Notes under the pieces: model-generated
The model's input: the letters and a program-made list of their open reading frames with translations, nothing else
Told to the model about the DNA's origin: nothing
The model's database searches: none
Shown: positions 48,104 through 57,767 of the stretch, piece by piece
How positions within the stretch are numbered: position 1 is the first letter of the stretch
Layout of the letters: each line of letters begins with the position of its first letter
Translations under genes and position numbers: made by a program
Assembly: GCA_018242525.1 (NCBI GenBank)
Contig: JAFEBS010000031.1
Location: 33,193 to 97,192, forward strand
Reading direction: 5' to 3'
Length of the DNA stretch: 64,000 nt
From: Planctomycetota bacterium
Lineage (GTDB): Bacteria > Planctomycetota > Planctomycetia > Planctomycetales > Planctomycetaceae

Positions 48104-48894
48104 TATCGAGCCAGGTCCCCGGACTGCTTCAGGTTCATGCCCTGAACCATGGCCTGGGCTTCGGTCACCATGAACCGCAGTTCGCTTCCCAGTGCCATGA
48201 ACTGCCAGCCTTCAGCGATCCTCTTTTGACAGGCTTCCACCGACTGCACGTGGATCCCGACCGGGGTCCCGTGCTTCTTGCCGGTCGCCAGAACTCGCTG
48301 CAGCATCGCTTCCAGTTCCGCCGGCGAGGGATCGATTCCATCGGGCCCGCGCATCTGGGCGGTCAGGTCATTGGGGCCGACAAAAATTGCGTCCACGCCG
48401 GGCAGGCTGTAGATCGCGTCGGCATTTTCCACTCCCTGCGGTGATTCCGTCTGCAGGACCACCAGGATTTCGTCGTTGGCGTGCTTGTAGTAGTCGCCTG
48501 CGGTCGCGTTGAAGTTCATGGCGTGCATTCCGCCCCCGACAGACCGGTTGCCGGTCGGCGGATACTTGGCGGCGGCAATCGCGATCTTCGCTTCTTCAAC
48601 GGTGTTCACCATGGGAACGACGATTCCGTGAGCACCGGCATCCAGGACCCGCTTGATGTAGTCATGGTCACCCCGGGGAACGCGTGCCAGGCAGACACAG
48701 CCGGCGTCGGCGACGGCCCCGAACAACTGCCCGGCGCTGTCCCACCCGATTGGCGAATGTTCCAGATCGACCGTCAGCCAGTTGAAACCGACCCGCGCCA
48801 TCAACCGGGCGGCAAACACATTTCCCAGGGAGAGCCAGGTCCCGACTTGAGGTTGACCGGCCTTCAAAGCTGCCTTGACGGTGTTGCGTCGCAT
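48100..48894 (-). CDS. HpcH/HpaI-family aldolase
   Basis: This 264-aa class II pyruvate aldolase probably splits 4-hydroxy-2-keto acids such as 2-keto-3-deoxyglucarate. It shows VDLEHSPIGWDS, LARVPRGDHDYIKRVLDAGA, VVPMVNTVEEA, the metal ligand Glu in VLQTESPQGVENAD and the FVGPNDLTAQM block with its Asp. Length and order fit the family. Its stop overlaps the end of the giant M56 gene by four bases on the opposite strand. No sugar-acid transporter or dehydratase is adjacent. Confidence 0.92.
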   Translation of the reverse strand: MRRNTVKAALKAGQPQVGTWLSLGNVFAARLMARVGFNWLTVDLEHSPIGWDSAGQLFGAVADAGCVCLARVPRGDHDYIKRVLDAGAHGIVVPMVNTVEEAKIAIAAAKYPPTGNRSVGGGMHAMNFNATAGDYYKHANDEILVVLQTESPQGVENADAIYSLPGVDAIFVGPNDLTAQMRGPDGIDPSPAELEAMLQRVLATGKKHGTPVGIHVQSVEACQKRIAEGWQFMALGSELRFMVTEAQAMVQGMNLKQSGDLARY

Positions 48895-49372
48895 GGTAAG
48901 TCTCAGGAGTGGATACGGGGCGGGATTTCACGGGGGCCGGCGCGATTGGGACGCCAGAACACGGGAGAGTGTCCCGAGACTGGTCAGGCGACGCAAGTGA
49001 ACCGGTTCCGCATCTCAGTTGCGAGCCCGAGATTCGAAACGGCGGTATCGCGGCATTTGCGTGGTTCTGCAATGAAACAGGGGGCACGGCGGTGTTTTTG
49101 TAGCCGAAGTCGTGAGACTTTTTCTCGTTCCCAAGCTCCCGCTTGGGAACTCCCGTCTTCGAAGCTCCGCTTCGCGGTCGGTATTCGGCCTGAGATCACT
49201 CGATGTCTCTCCACAGCCACGAAATGATCTGAGAAGGCGGGAGACCTTCGGTCGGCCGTTTCGGCGAGGTCGGGAGACCTGCGCCGAACAGTGGTCGTTT
49301 CGGCGAGGTCGGGAGACCTGCGCCGAACAGTGGCCGTTTCGGCGAGGTCGGGAGACCTGCGCCGAACAGTCG
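48895..49372. repeat. Repeat-rich gap: hairpins and dispersed repeat copy 2
   Basis: No gene is supported. A perfect hairpin GTTCCCAAG/CTTGGGAAC lies at 49127-49150, in the usual position for a cysH terminator. Positions 49161-49227 are the second copy of the 67-bp repeat at 1-67. A 39-bp tandem array follows at 49254-49370 (listed separately). Confidence 0.75.
49254..49370. repeat. Tandem array of three 39-bp units
   Basis: Three almost identical 39-bp units start at 49254, 49293 and 49332, each ending GCGCCGAACAGT. Only one base varies, between GGTCG and GGCCG. The array ends two bases before the stop codon of the reductase gene. Because the unit is a multiple of three, one antisense frame reads a 13-residue repeat (RRRSPDLAET), but I find no start or real gene there. 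Confidence 0.9.
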
Positions 49373-50164
49373 TTAAATACTGAAATCGGTTTCCCGGCCG
49401 AGCAGTCGATCGATCAGGTCCTGCGGCAGGTCGATGGCCTGCGAGGTGCCGCCGTCGAAGTCGGTGGGGTTGATGCCGCAGTAGACCGACCAGGGGCCCA
49501 GGTGCCGCCACCGGCCGGCGCGTTTTGGTTCGCCAGGCATCACCGGAGTCGTGCATCGGTTGCAGCTAATCGTTGAGAATCCCTGGGAATGCAGCGGGTT
49601 GACGATCACGCTGTGCTCGACGATGTAGTTGTCCATGACCTCGTTGTCGAAGTTGGCCAGCGGATTGATGCGTACGCAATTCATCTGCGGGTCCACCGAC
49701 AAGATCTGGAAACGGCTGCGGGCTCCTCCTTCGGCACGACGCAGGCTGCCGACCAGGCAGTCGTACTGACCGGACACCTTTTGCAGCGGGATGGTCTTGC
49801 GCATCTCGCAGCATTCCTTCTGCCCTTCCGCGGACAGGTACAAAATGCCGTGTTTCCGGGTTTGTTCTTCCATCGTCAGATCGGGGTGCAATGTGATCAT
49901 CTGCAGGTTGTAGTCCCGTGCGAGGCGGTCGCGCGTGTCGAGAGTTTCCTGGAAGTTGACCCCGGTGTCGACGAACAGAATCGGGATCTCGAGCTTCAAC
50001 TGGCTGATCATGTGACAGACGACGCTGCCCGCCATCTGCATGGCCGACAACGCGGCGACCCGCTTGCCAAAGATCGAAGACGCCCATTGCAACAATTCGT
50101 GGGGAGTGCGTTCTTCAAAGGACTTGTTCAGTTCGGTCAGGTCAGCTTGCGTAATACGGGCCAT
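49373..50164 (-). CDS. cysH: APS/PAPS reductase with Fe-S cysteines
   Basis: This 263-aa enzyme reduces adenylyl sulfate (or PAPS) to sulfite in assimilation. The substrate-binding P-loop-like region is ASSIFGKRVAALSAMQMAG, followed by ILFVDTGVNFQETLDTRDRL. The [4Fe-4S] cysteines appear as KECCEMRK and SCNRCTTP, which points to the APS-type enzyme. The C-terminal catalytic region reads YCGINPTDFD, where many family members have ECGLH or ECGIH; the Cys is kept but its neighbours differ. It stands alone, with a repeat array right after it. ATP sulfurylase genes are not in the window. Confidence 0.9.
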   Translation of the reverse strand: MARITQADLTELNKSFEERTPHELLQWASSIFGKRVAALSAMQMAGSVVCHMISQLKLEIPILFVDTGVNFQETLDTRDRLARDYNLQMITLHPDLTMEEQTRKHGILYLSAEGQKECCEMRKTIPLQKVSGQYDCLVGSLRRAEGGARSRFQILSVDPQMNCVRINPLANFDNEVMDNYIVEHSVIVNPLHSQGFSTISCNRCTTPVMPGEPKRAGRWRHLGPWSVYCGINPTDFDGGTSQAIDLPQDLIDRLLGRETDFSI

Positions 50165-50303
50165 TGTCGTTTTTCAACCCCAAAGGACTTGGCGGGCAGC
50201 AGATCGGGACTTTACCAGACGACTCGAACAGGCCGCAACGGCAGGTTTCGACCCCAACAGGTGGAGCAGTCATCCGCAGCGTCAGCGAGGTATTCTGGGA
50301 CGG

Positions 50304-51362
50304 TTACGGCGTAAAGTCGCTGGTGGCATCGATTGCCAGACAGAATCGGGCGATCAGTTCGGCGGCCTGGTCCAGATCGCTCAGGGAAACAATTTCGACC
50401 GGGCTGTGCATGTAACGATTGGGGATGCAGACCAGGCCGGTGGCCACTCCCCCCCGCGTCAACTGCAACTGGGCGGCATCGTTGCTGGCCGCCGTAGCCA
50501 AACCATTGATCTGCACGGAGATTCCCGCCTCGCCGGCGCGTTCCACAAGCTGATCGAAGACGACGGGGTTGACGTTGGGACCGCGATACAGGACCGGCCC
50601 CCCGCCGATTTTGACTCGGCCAAACTGGTTTTCATCAATGGTCGGACAATCGGTGGCATGCGTGACGTCAACGACGATCCCCAACGTTGGCTCGATCTGA
50701 AACGCACTCGTCTGCACACCGCGCAGGCCAATTTCTTCCTGCACTGTGGAGACTGCGAAAACCGCTGCATGCGGGTGCTGCCGACTCACTCGTTCTGCAG
50801 CCGAGATCACCGTCCAGGCCCCGACTTTATTGTCCATCCCCGGTGCGGCCGCCATCCCATTTCGCAATTCACGAAATCCCAGTGTGACGGTGATCGGGTC
50901 GCCGATGGCGACGACGGAGCGAGCGTCCTCTCCATCGGTGGCGGCGATATCGACCCACAGGTTCTTGATCTCGGGAACCAACTTGCGATCATCGGCCGAC
51001 TGCAGGTGAATCGGCTTGCGTGCGATGACTCCGGGGACCGGTCCGCTACGGGTCCACACCTGGACACTTTGACCGATCAAGACCTGCGGATCCCAGCCAC
51101 CGATGGCATGAATCCACAGGAATCCGCGATCATCGATATGTTTGACCAGCAACCCGATCTGATCGCAGTGCCCCGCCAGCATGATTCGGGGCGTTCCGGC
51201 CGGGTTCACGATGGCAGTCACATTGCCGTGCCAGTCCGTTCGAACTTCATCGGCAAACTCACCCGCGTAACGACGAATCAGATCCTGCACCGGGCGCTCA
51301 TAGCCTGATGGACTGGGAGCTTCCAGAAGTTGTTTCAGAAACTGGCGTTGTGGTTCGAGCAT
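50304..51362 (-). CDS. M42-family aminopeptidase
   Basis: This 352-aa di-metal peptidase has the M42 ligand order: His in LAGHCDQIGLL, Asp in GMDNKVGAWT, catalytic Glu and metal Glu in TVQEEIGLRGVQ, Asp in VVDVTHATD and the last His in RYMHSPVEIV. These enzymes form tetrahedral dodecamers (TET) in the cytosol that trim peptides. It lies upstream of the reductase gene on the same strand but 139 bp away, so no operon is implied. Confidence 0.92.
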   Translation of the reverse strand: MLEPQRQFLKQLLEAPSPSGYERPVQDLIRRYAGEFADEVRTDWHGNVTAIVNPAGTPRIMLAGHCDQIGLLVKHIDDRGFLWIHAIGGWDPQVLIGQSVQVWTRSGPVPGVIARKPIHLQSADDRKLVPEIKNLWVDIAATDGEDARSVVAIGDPITVTLGFRELRNGMAAAPGMDNKVGAWTVISAAERVSRQHPHAAVFAVSTVQEEIGLRGVQTSAFQIEPTLGIVVDVTHATDCPTIDENQFGRVKIGGGPVLYRGPNVNPVVFDQLVERAGEAGISVQINGLATAASNDAAQLQLTRGGVATGLVCIPNRYMHSPVEIVSLSDLDQAAELIARFCLAIDATSDFTP

Positions 51363-51757
51363 CCTGGCAGTCCTTCATGGCGTCGGTCAGTCGACCGTTG
51401 CCGGGCAATGTGGGGCAGCAGGCCCACGTACAATATGTGCTGTGATTTCAGGAATTCATCGATGATGAGGCACAAACTGAGCGAAAGCGAGAGATTTTCT
51501 TTGACGATCCGAACAGGCACCGGTAGTCTGTTCGAGTTGTCCGACCGTCTGACTTTAGATTCCCTTTCACGTTGGGATTCGTGGTGAGAGTTTAACAGCC
51601 AGGCGGTCGAGTTTGCAGGGATGTCGTCGCCATCTTCTCAGGGCGGGGAATCCCCAGAATCCCTGAATCGTCATCATCTGGATTGATGGTGTTTTTTTGG
51701 TTCTCGCGGACGAGGGAGATGTTGAGTCTTCCGATGTTGTCTCAAGGAGGATTTCTT
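51363..51757. other. Divergent promoter gap
   Basis: This 395-bp gap separates the divergent M42 and BON genes. I see no gene and no repeat belonging to the families named here. The last bases contain the AAGGAGG site of the BON gene. Confidence 0.4.
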
Positions 51758-51988
51758 ATGAGTGCAGCCGTACTGGATTCCTTCCCCCAAACTCTGGCGG
51801 AAAAGATCGAACGGGCGGTACAGGTCCGAACGGGTGGCCGAATCCGCGGTCTGCAGGTCCGTGTCTGCGACGGGGGAATCGTCATCACAGGACGAGTCGC
51901 CACGTACTACACCAAACAACTGGTGACTCACGCTGCCATGGATGCGTGTGATGAATTGCTGGTCACAAACGAAGTCGAAGTCGGTTAG
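51758..51988 (+). CDS. Small BON-domain protein
   Basis: This 76-aa protein is a single BON-like domain (LAEKIERAVQVRTGGRIRGL then VRVCDGGIVITGRVATYY). BON domains bind phospholipid or support osmotic stress proteins. No signal peptide is present, so it may act in the cytosol or at the membrane face. AAGGAGG seven bases before the ATG at 51758 is among the strongest ribosome-binding sites in the window, which suggests high expression. Confidence 0.8.
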   Translation: MSAAVLDSFPQTLAEKIERAVQVRTGGRIRGLQVRVCDGGIVITGRVATYYTKQLVTHAAMDACDELLVTNEVEVG

Positions 51989-52220
51989 TGTCGTACTTCA
52001 CACCGTGTAGTCATGAATTGGCTGTGATGCATCTTTCGATTGCATCACTGGTTCCGTCATTCTTGTCATGTTCTGGTCCGTCACCCGGTTGACCCGGCCT
52101 GATTGGGAACTTAAAGTTCTCCATCACGATAATTTCCCGGCAACCACACTGTTCTGCGGTGACTCCACTTTGAACGACCACACCCGAGACGAGTTGGTTG
52201 CACGACCAGAACCAATTTTG

Positions 52221-54236
52221 ATGGCCGGATCCGGTCGTGACGGATCTGGTTCGCGCCCGCCAACTCCACCGCCAGGCCCCAAGCGACCCGATCGTGGCCA
52301 ATCGTCGAATCTCTTCTGGTTCCTGATATTTGCCCTGATCATCGGGGCACTGGCGTTCGGTTATTCTGCCAGTGGCCGTACCGAATCGATGACGTACAGC
52401 GATTTCAAGTCGCGGATTGAAAACGGAACTCTGGGCCCGCACAACGTGTTTGAGCTGAAGATCGGCCAGAAAGAGATCACCTTCCAGGACTCCCCCCGCG
52501 CGACTGGATCCAACAAAAAAGCTCCGAATCAGTTCAGTGTGTCCATCGTCGGGATGCAGGGCGAGAACGAAGCCAAGCTGACGGACTTGCTGGACCAGCA
52601 TGAAATCCCGAGGAAATACGAAGAACCCGCGTCTCCCTGGCGCGACATCCTGGTGCTGACCGTATTCACCTTGCTCTGCGTGGGCTTCCTGTTTATCGCC
52701 CTGCGGCGTATGGGTGGCCCCGGCTCCGCCATCGCCTTCAGTCGCAGTCGCGGCAAGCTGTACGTTCAGGAAGAGCTGGGAATCACGTTCAACGATGTGG
52801 CCGGCATTGATGAAGCCGTGGAGGAGTTGCGCGAGATCGTCGAATTCCTGCGGACCCCGGGCAAGTATCAGGCACTGGGCGGGCGCATTCCACGCGGTGT
52901 GCTGCTCGTCGGCCCGCCGGGAACGGGGAAGACTCTGCTGGCCAAAGCGGTTGCCGGCGAAGCGGGCGTGCCGTTCTTTGGTCTGTCGGGATCAGACTTT
53001 GTCGAGTTGTTTGTGGGTGTCGGTGCCGCGCGAGTGCGTGACATGTTTCAACAGGCCGGCCAGCGGTCGCCGGCGATCATCTTCATTGATGAATTGGACG
53101 CGATCGGCAAGGTCCGCAGCCATGGGGCTCCGGGTGGTGGTGAAGAACGCGACCAGACGCTGAACGCTCTGCTGGTGGAAATGGATGGATTCAGTTCGGA
53201 TCAAAGTGTGATCGTCCTGGGCGCCACCAATCGTCCCGAAACACTGGATCCGGCGCTGATGCGGCCGGGCCGTTTTGATCGACACATCCTGGTCGACCGC
53301 CCTGACATCCGGGGCCGTGAAGCGATCCTGAAGGTCCACGCGGCCAGGGTCAAGATGGATGACAGCGTCAACCTGAAGCATATCGCCAAGTTGACGGCAG
53401 GGTTCGTCGGCGCAGATCTGGCAAATCTGGTGAACGAAGCGGCGCTCCTGGCCGCTCGAAACAACAAGACCGCCGTCACTCACGATGAATTCGAAGAGGG
53501 ATTTGACCGCGTTGTCGCAGGACTGGAAAAGACCGCGCGGGTCATGCCGGAAGAGGTCAAGCAGCGCGTGGCATGGCATGAAATCGGGCATACGCTGGTG
53601 GCATGTTCACTGCCTCACGTGGACCCCGTCCATAAGGTGTCGATCATTCCCCGTGGTTTGGGAGCGTTGGGATACACCCTGCAGCGTCCGGAAGAAGAAC
53701 GGCAACTGGTGACCAAGACCGAGTTGTTCAATCGCATCTGCGTGCTGTTGGGCGGCATCGCGGCGGAAGACGTCGTCTACCAGGAAAGCTCCACAGGAGC
53801 TTCCAACGATCTGCAGCGCGCGACCGACATGGCCCGGCGCATGGTGACCGAGTTTGGAATGAGTCCCAAGCTGGGCCGCGTTCATTACAGCGAAACCCGC
53901 AGCAGCCCTTTCCTGGCCGGCGCCGGGGCTTCGTCGGACTATTCCCACAGCGAAGAAACCATTCGTGAAATCGACCTGGAAGTCCGCCGGATCATCGACG
54001 CGGCCTACGATTCCGCCAATGAAATCCTGTCGGCACGCCGTCCGGTGATGGAGCATTTGACGCGCGAATTGCTCGAACGGGAAACGATCGAAGCGCCGAT
54101 GATCCAGTCGATCCTGGACCAATACAAGACGGGCCTGCAGATCATGCCGGGAACGTACGTGGAGCCGATTCCGTCACCGGTCCCCGAATCGGAAACGCGG
54201 GAAGCAGGTCATGGAGAAACCGCGCAAAGCGGTTGA
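52221..54236 (+). CDS. ftsH: FtsH-type ATP-dependent zinc protease
   Basis: This 671-aa membrane protease degrades membrane and short-lived proteins. A Pro-rich start (GSRPPTPPPGPKRP), two transmembrane helices (NLFWFLIFALIIGALAFGY and DILVLTVFTLLCVGFLFIAL) and a periplasmic domain precede the AAA domain. Walker A is VGPPGTGKTLLA (about 230), Walker B is IIFIDELDAIG, and the second-region motif is GATNRPETLDPALMRPGRFD. The zinc motif is HEIGH (about 452), where HEAGH is more usual. I chose the ATG at 52221, the start of the Pro-rich segment. The frame is open to 52068, but no clear ribosome-binding site supports either start. Confidence 0.93.
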   Translation: MAGSGRDGSGSRPPTPPPGPKRPDRGQSSNLFWFLIFALIIGALAFGYSASGRTESMTYSDFKSRIENGTLGPHNVFELKIGQKEITFQDSPRATGSNKKAPNQFSVSIVGMQGENEAKLTDLLDQHEIPRKYEEPASPWRDILVLTVFTLLCVGFLFIALRRMGGPGSAIAFSRSRGKLYVQEELGITFNDVAGIDEAVEELREIVEFLRTPGKYQALGGRIPRGVLLVGPPGTGKTLLAKAVAGEAGVPFFGLSGSDFVELFVGVGAARVRDMFQQAGQRSPAIIFIDELDAIGKVRSHGAPGGGEERDQTLNALLVEMDGFSSDQSVIVLGATNRPETLDPALMRPGRFDRHILVDRPDIRGREAILKVHAARVKMDDSVNLKHIAKLTAGFVGADLANLVNEAALLAARNNKTAVTHDEFEEGFDRVVAGLEKTARVMPEEVKQRVAWHEIGHTLVACSLPHVDPVHKVSIIPRGLGALGYTLQRPEEERQLVTKTELFNRICVLLGGIAAEDVVYQESSTGASNDLQRATDMARRMVTEFGMSPKLGRVHYSETRSSPFLAGAGASSDYSHSEETIREIDLEVRRIIDAAYDSANEILSARRPVMEHLTRELLERETIEAPMIQSILDQYKTGLQIMPGTYVEPIPSPVPESETREAGHGETAQSG

Positions 54237-55128
54237 TCCCATCCGAATTGATTCCGACGCAGATAGAATTCTGGCTCGACTGGGCTTGCTCACGTTCTGC
54301 GAAGAAGCACTTCCATTCGCCAATGAGGTTGAGCGATTAGAGACTAAAGCGGAATTTCTGCCAGCCACTCTAGAAAGAAGTATGATGCGGATGCTACTTC
54401 AGCCATTGCGTAGTTTGTTTCGCAGGTTGCACGTACTTGCCGAATCATCAATTGACTCTACGTTTCTGGATCCTGACGTCCCAATTGCAACGACTGTCGG
54501 GCATCAGCAGTGGCGCAAGTACTTATATGATAACTACAACAAGCCAGGGATGAAAATACTTGAAATCGGCAGCCGAGAAGTCACTGGCACGTCAACAGCG
54601 AGGGCGGGATTCTCGAACGCGGAGTATACAGGTATGGACTATTACCCCGGAGACAATGTCGACATTGTGGGGGATGCTCATAAGCTGTCTTCTTATTTCA
54701 AGCACGGAGAAAAGTTCGATCTCATCTATTCAAGCGCTTGCTTCGAACACTTCGCAATGCCATGGGTTGTTGCCGTCGAAATCGCAAAACTGCTTAAAAT
54801 CGGCGGTGTCGTGTTTGTGGAGACGCATTTTTCGTGGTCATCGCATGAGAGGCCATGGCATTTTTTTCAATTCAGTGATATGGCATTGAAAGTCCTGTTT
54901 TCCAAGGCTCTCGGGTTCGAATGTATAGAAGCCGGTGCATCAAACCCAATGGTTGGCAGGTTCTCCTCATTGGCGGACGATTATTTGAAAAACAAGAAGG
55001 TTACGCGACTTTATTGTCACAGCGAATACCTTGGAAGGAAGATTAGAGATGTGGATTCCTTCGATTGGGCGGAGATAGATTTGTCGCACGTGGTGGAAGA
55101 AACCGTATATCCTCCGCCAATTGTGTAA
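54211..55128 (+). CDS. SAM-dependent methyltransferase, A/T-rich
   Basis: This 305-aa protein has a class I methyltransferase core: KILEIGSREVTGTS (SAM loop), VDIVGDAHKLS and FDLIYSSACFEHF (about 170). A helical N-terminus (RILARLGLLTFCEEALPFAN) and a C-terminal part with YCHSEYLGRKI complete it. The substrate is unknown; the methyltransf_11 style often methylates glycans or small molecules. It is visibly more A/T-rich than its neighbours and overlaps the last 26 bp of ftsH, a sign of late arrival. A later ATG at 54381 (MMRMLLQPLR) is a possible alternative start. Confidence 0.75.
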   Translation: MEKPRKAVDPIRIDSDADRILARLGLLTFCEEALPFANEVERLETKAEFLPATLERSMMRMLLQPLRSLFRRLHVLAESSIDSTFLDPDVPIATTVGHQQWRKYLYDNYNKPGMKILEIGSREVTGTSTARAGFSNAEYTGMDYYPGDNVDIVGDAHKLSSYFKHGEKFDLIYSSACFEHFAMPWVVAVEIAKLLKIGGVVFVETHFSWSSHERPWHFFQFSDMALKVLFSKALGFECIEAGASNPMVGRFSSLADDYLKNKKVTRLYCHSEYLGRKIRDVDSFDWAEIDLSHVVEETVYPPPIV

Positions 55129-55284
55129 CGTGCGTTTAGATGTAATGAGAGATAACAAGGCGATACGCACGGCAGCAACCAGCAGCGCCCCTTCATGAGT
55201 CTGGCTGTGACCGCGATCATGACCGTGCTGACTCTGCCTGAAGTGGACCAGCTTCGCATTTCACTTGATGAAAAAACGGCAGAG

Positions 55285-57645
55285 TCAGACTACTCGCTGC
55301 CGCCACCAGATCAGCGTCAAGCTGACTGCACTCAGGACCAACAGCGCGACACCGGAGAAGGGCGATGCGGACCACGCCCAAGTCGTCAGCCCGCCGAAGA
55401 CACAGGCCAGCAGCAACAGGACTCCGGCGGGAAACCGCCAGGCCATCAGTTGCTCGACGATGAGCAGGCAGAGCACCGCCAGAAGCAGCGATCGTGCCAG
55501 TCCGCTGCTGGTCGAGACAACCCGGACCGTCTTCTCAGCAGCGGCGGGGGTTTCTTCCCAATCCGTCTGATAGGTGAATTCAATTCCCGGCAGGACGTCG
55601 TTCCGAAGTTCCTCGGACCGGACTGACGCCAGATCACTTTCCTGCGGATCCACGTTGACCGCGAACCATTCCGTGCGTCCGATGGGCGGGCCCAGTACCA
55701 GCTTGTGAAAGCCGGCGCGTGTGGTTGGTTCGCTGGTCACGGTTCGACCATCCGCTGACGTCGCCGGTGCCTGGGTTTCACCGCGGGGCGAATGCAGGAG
55801 GGCTGAGACATTCGCGGCCCGGATCGGCAGATAGCTGACCAACGGCTGACCCACGAGTGCAACTTTATCCGAGCCGCGCGCTGAAACCGCGTAGCCGACC
55901 GTTTCGTGCATCAGCGGGATCAAGCTGTGACCCCAGACGGCCCAGGTACTCCAGTCACGATCCACCGAGGTCGTGATCAGGATGACTCGCCCGCGCCCAT
56001 ACGGGGCGTCAATAATGGCGGGATCGCCCGAACTGAATCGCAGGGCCACCCGGGCACCACGGTCGTCGGAAATCTGCGTTTTGAAGTAGGCAAACGTCTT
56101 TGTCACGTCCAATCCGGCACCCGGGTTCCCCTGAAAGGGACGGACAATCGGATGGCTGTAATCACCGGGATCGAACTCGAACACGCTTTCTTTGGTCTTG
56201 GGGTCGCCAATCCGTTCGACCAACTTGGCCGGCAGAATTGGTCCGGCAGTGGCCGCCTTTTCCCCTTTGGCGGGATTCAAACTCTTGTACAGTACCTCAT
56301 TGTAGTTGTCGGGGCGCACCTGATCGCCCAGGCAGAAGACCACACCGCCGCCCGCTTCAAGGTAACTGCGCAAGACTTCCGCTTCGCGGTCCGTCAGCAT
56401 TGCCACATTGCAGACGAACACGCAATCGAAGCGGGTCAGATCCGTCCCGATCAATTCCCCTTCGCGGATGACCGTCGGACGAATCGGGCTGACTGGCGTT
56501 CGATTCGGCAGTTCGGGGGCCAGCGCCAACCTCAGGAAATCGGTCGCATTTCCCATGACTTCGCCCGACACCTTGCCGTTCACGAGCAACACCTGCAGTT
56601 CGTCACGCACGGGAATGACCAGCCGGCGTGAATCATCCACGCGCAGGCCATCCGGCTTTAAGCGAACTTCGATGCGGTGTTCACCGGCGGCGAACGTGGG
56701 GGCGAAATCGACACTCACGTCGGTCCCCGGCGGCAGATCGACCTGCCGGGTGTCTGACAGGCGATCGTCCAGGTACAGTTCCACCAACTGGCCGGTGGCT
56801 CCCAGCGTCCCGAAGTTCCGGATCGTGGCCGTCAACTGAACAGATCGTCCGGCCAGGACGAAGCCGTCACCCGCACGCAGGCTGGTCAACGCCGTGTTGG
56901 CGGTTCCCGGTTGACCCGTGTCGACAAACACCAGCTTTGCGCGGTCCGACAGTTTTTTCAAAACCGCCTTGGCGCGAACGGCTTCTCCAGAATCGCGCGG
57001 GGCCCACGTGGCCGTCTGCAGATCGGTGACAAAATAGATCTCCTTGCGGGAAATCTCCGGGGCCAGGTTCAGCAGCCCGTCGATTTCTTCCAGCACCGTC
57101 GACACGTCAACACGTTCATCCAGCAGCGGCAGTTGTTCGATTTCCTCCAGCACGGCGGCCGACTGGTAGGAAGGCTGTTTCACGATCACACGTGGCAGCG
57201 ATTCCCCGATCCGGACCAGTTGCAGGGCATCCCCCTGTCGGGCTCCGCTGGCAATCTGCCGCCCCAGTTCCCGGGCACGATCGAAGCGACTGCGATCCTG
57301 TGCCGTATACCCCATGCTGAACGTGGCATCGATGACGATGATGCGATGCCGTGGCCCTTCCGTCCGGAAATACTCGCCAAACGTCTCGACCGACGGACGG
57401 GCGAGCGCCAGCGCGATCAGCACCATGATCAAAGTTCGCACGATCAGGAGCAGGATCTGTTCCAGTCGCAACCGCCGCGATTGCTTCTTGGTGGCGGCGA
57501 TCAGGAACCGCATGGCCGCCCAGGGAACTTCCAGGTACCGCCGCCGATGCAGCAAATGAATCAGAATCGGCGCGCCCCCCAACGCCATGCCCCACATCAT
57601 CAGGGGACTTTCCAGACCGAATGCGAGCAACAGGGCGCCGAACAT
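55285..57645 (-). CDS. BatA-like VWA membrane protein
   Basis: This 786-aa protein begins with the BatA_N two-helix segment (MMWGMALGGAPILIHLLHRR and QILLLIVRTLIMVLIALAL). A VWA-like domain follows, with the metal site VIDATFSMGYTA; the usual DxSxS reads DxTxS, a mild change. A beta-rich region (about 240-330) and a glutamine-amidotransferase-like segment (VFVCNVAMLTDREAEVLRSY, about 410) come next, and two C-terminal helices close the protein (LARSLLLAVLCLLIVEQLMA). Such proteins are linked to MoxR ATPases and aerotolerance operons, but no MoxR gene lies next to it here. Confidence 0.85.
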   Translation of the reverse strand: MFGALLLAFGLESPLMMWGMALGGAPILIHLLHRRRYLEVPWAAMRFLIAATKKQSRRLRLEQILLLIVRTLIMVLIALALARPSVETFGEYFRTEGPRHRIIVIDATFSMGYTAQDRSRFDRARELGRQIASGARQGDALQLVRIGESLPRVIVKQPSYQSAAVLEEIEQLPLLDERVDVSTVLEEIDGLLNLAPEISRKEIYFVTDLQTATWAPRDSGEAVRAKAVLKKLSDRAKLVFVDTGQPGTANTALTSLRAGDGFVLAGRSVQLTATIRNFGTLGATGQLVELYLDDRLSDTRQVDLPPGTDVSVDFAPTFAAGEHRIEVRLKPDGLRVDDSRRLVIPVRDELQVLLVNGKVSGEVMGNATDFLRLALAPELPNRTPVSPIRPTVIREGELIGTDLTRFDCVFVCNVAMLTDREAEVLRSYLEAGGGVVFCLGDQVRPDNYNEVLYKSLNPAKGEKAATAGPILPAKLVERIGDPKTKESVFEFDPGDYSHPIVRPFQGNPGAGLDVTKTFAYFKTQISDDRGARVALRFSSGDPAIIDAPYGRGRVILITTSVDRDWSTWAVWGHSLIPLMHETVGYAVSARGSDKVALVGQPLVSYLPIRAANVSALLHSPRGETQAPATSADGRTVTSEPTTRAGFHKLVLGPPIGRTEWFAVNVDPQESDLASVRSEELRNDVLPGIEFTYQTDWEETPAAAEKTVRVVSTSSGLARSLLLAVLCLLIVEQLMAWRFPAGVLLLLACVFGGLTTWAWSASPFSGVALLVLSAVSLTLIWWRQRVV

Positions 57646-57767
57646 GGATCCAAGTCTGTGGGAGAAAAAACGGCCGGATGGTATCTTCGTGCAACAGCAG
57701 CATACCTGTGACGTCTGAGAGTGGATAGTGGTCCCCGCACTGCGACGACCGAGTTTTCAGGAACGAC

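Noticed and set aside
49112..49576. Plus-strand frame reading FRRGRETCAEQW repeats
   Set aside because: The repeats come from the 39-bp tandem array and the frame runs into the antisense of cysH.
55195..55626. Open frame at the end of the BatA-like gene
   Set aside because: It is mostly antisense to the BatA-like gene and only its first 30 codons are free; no motif supports it.
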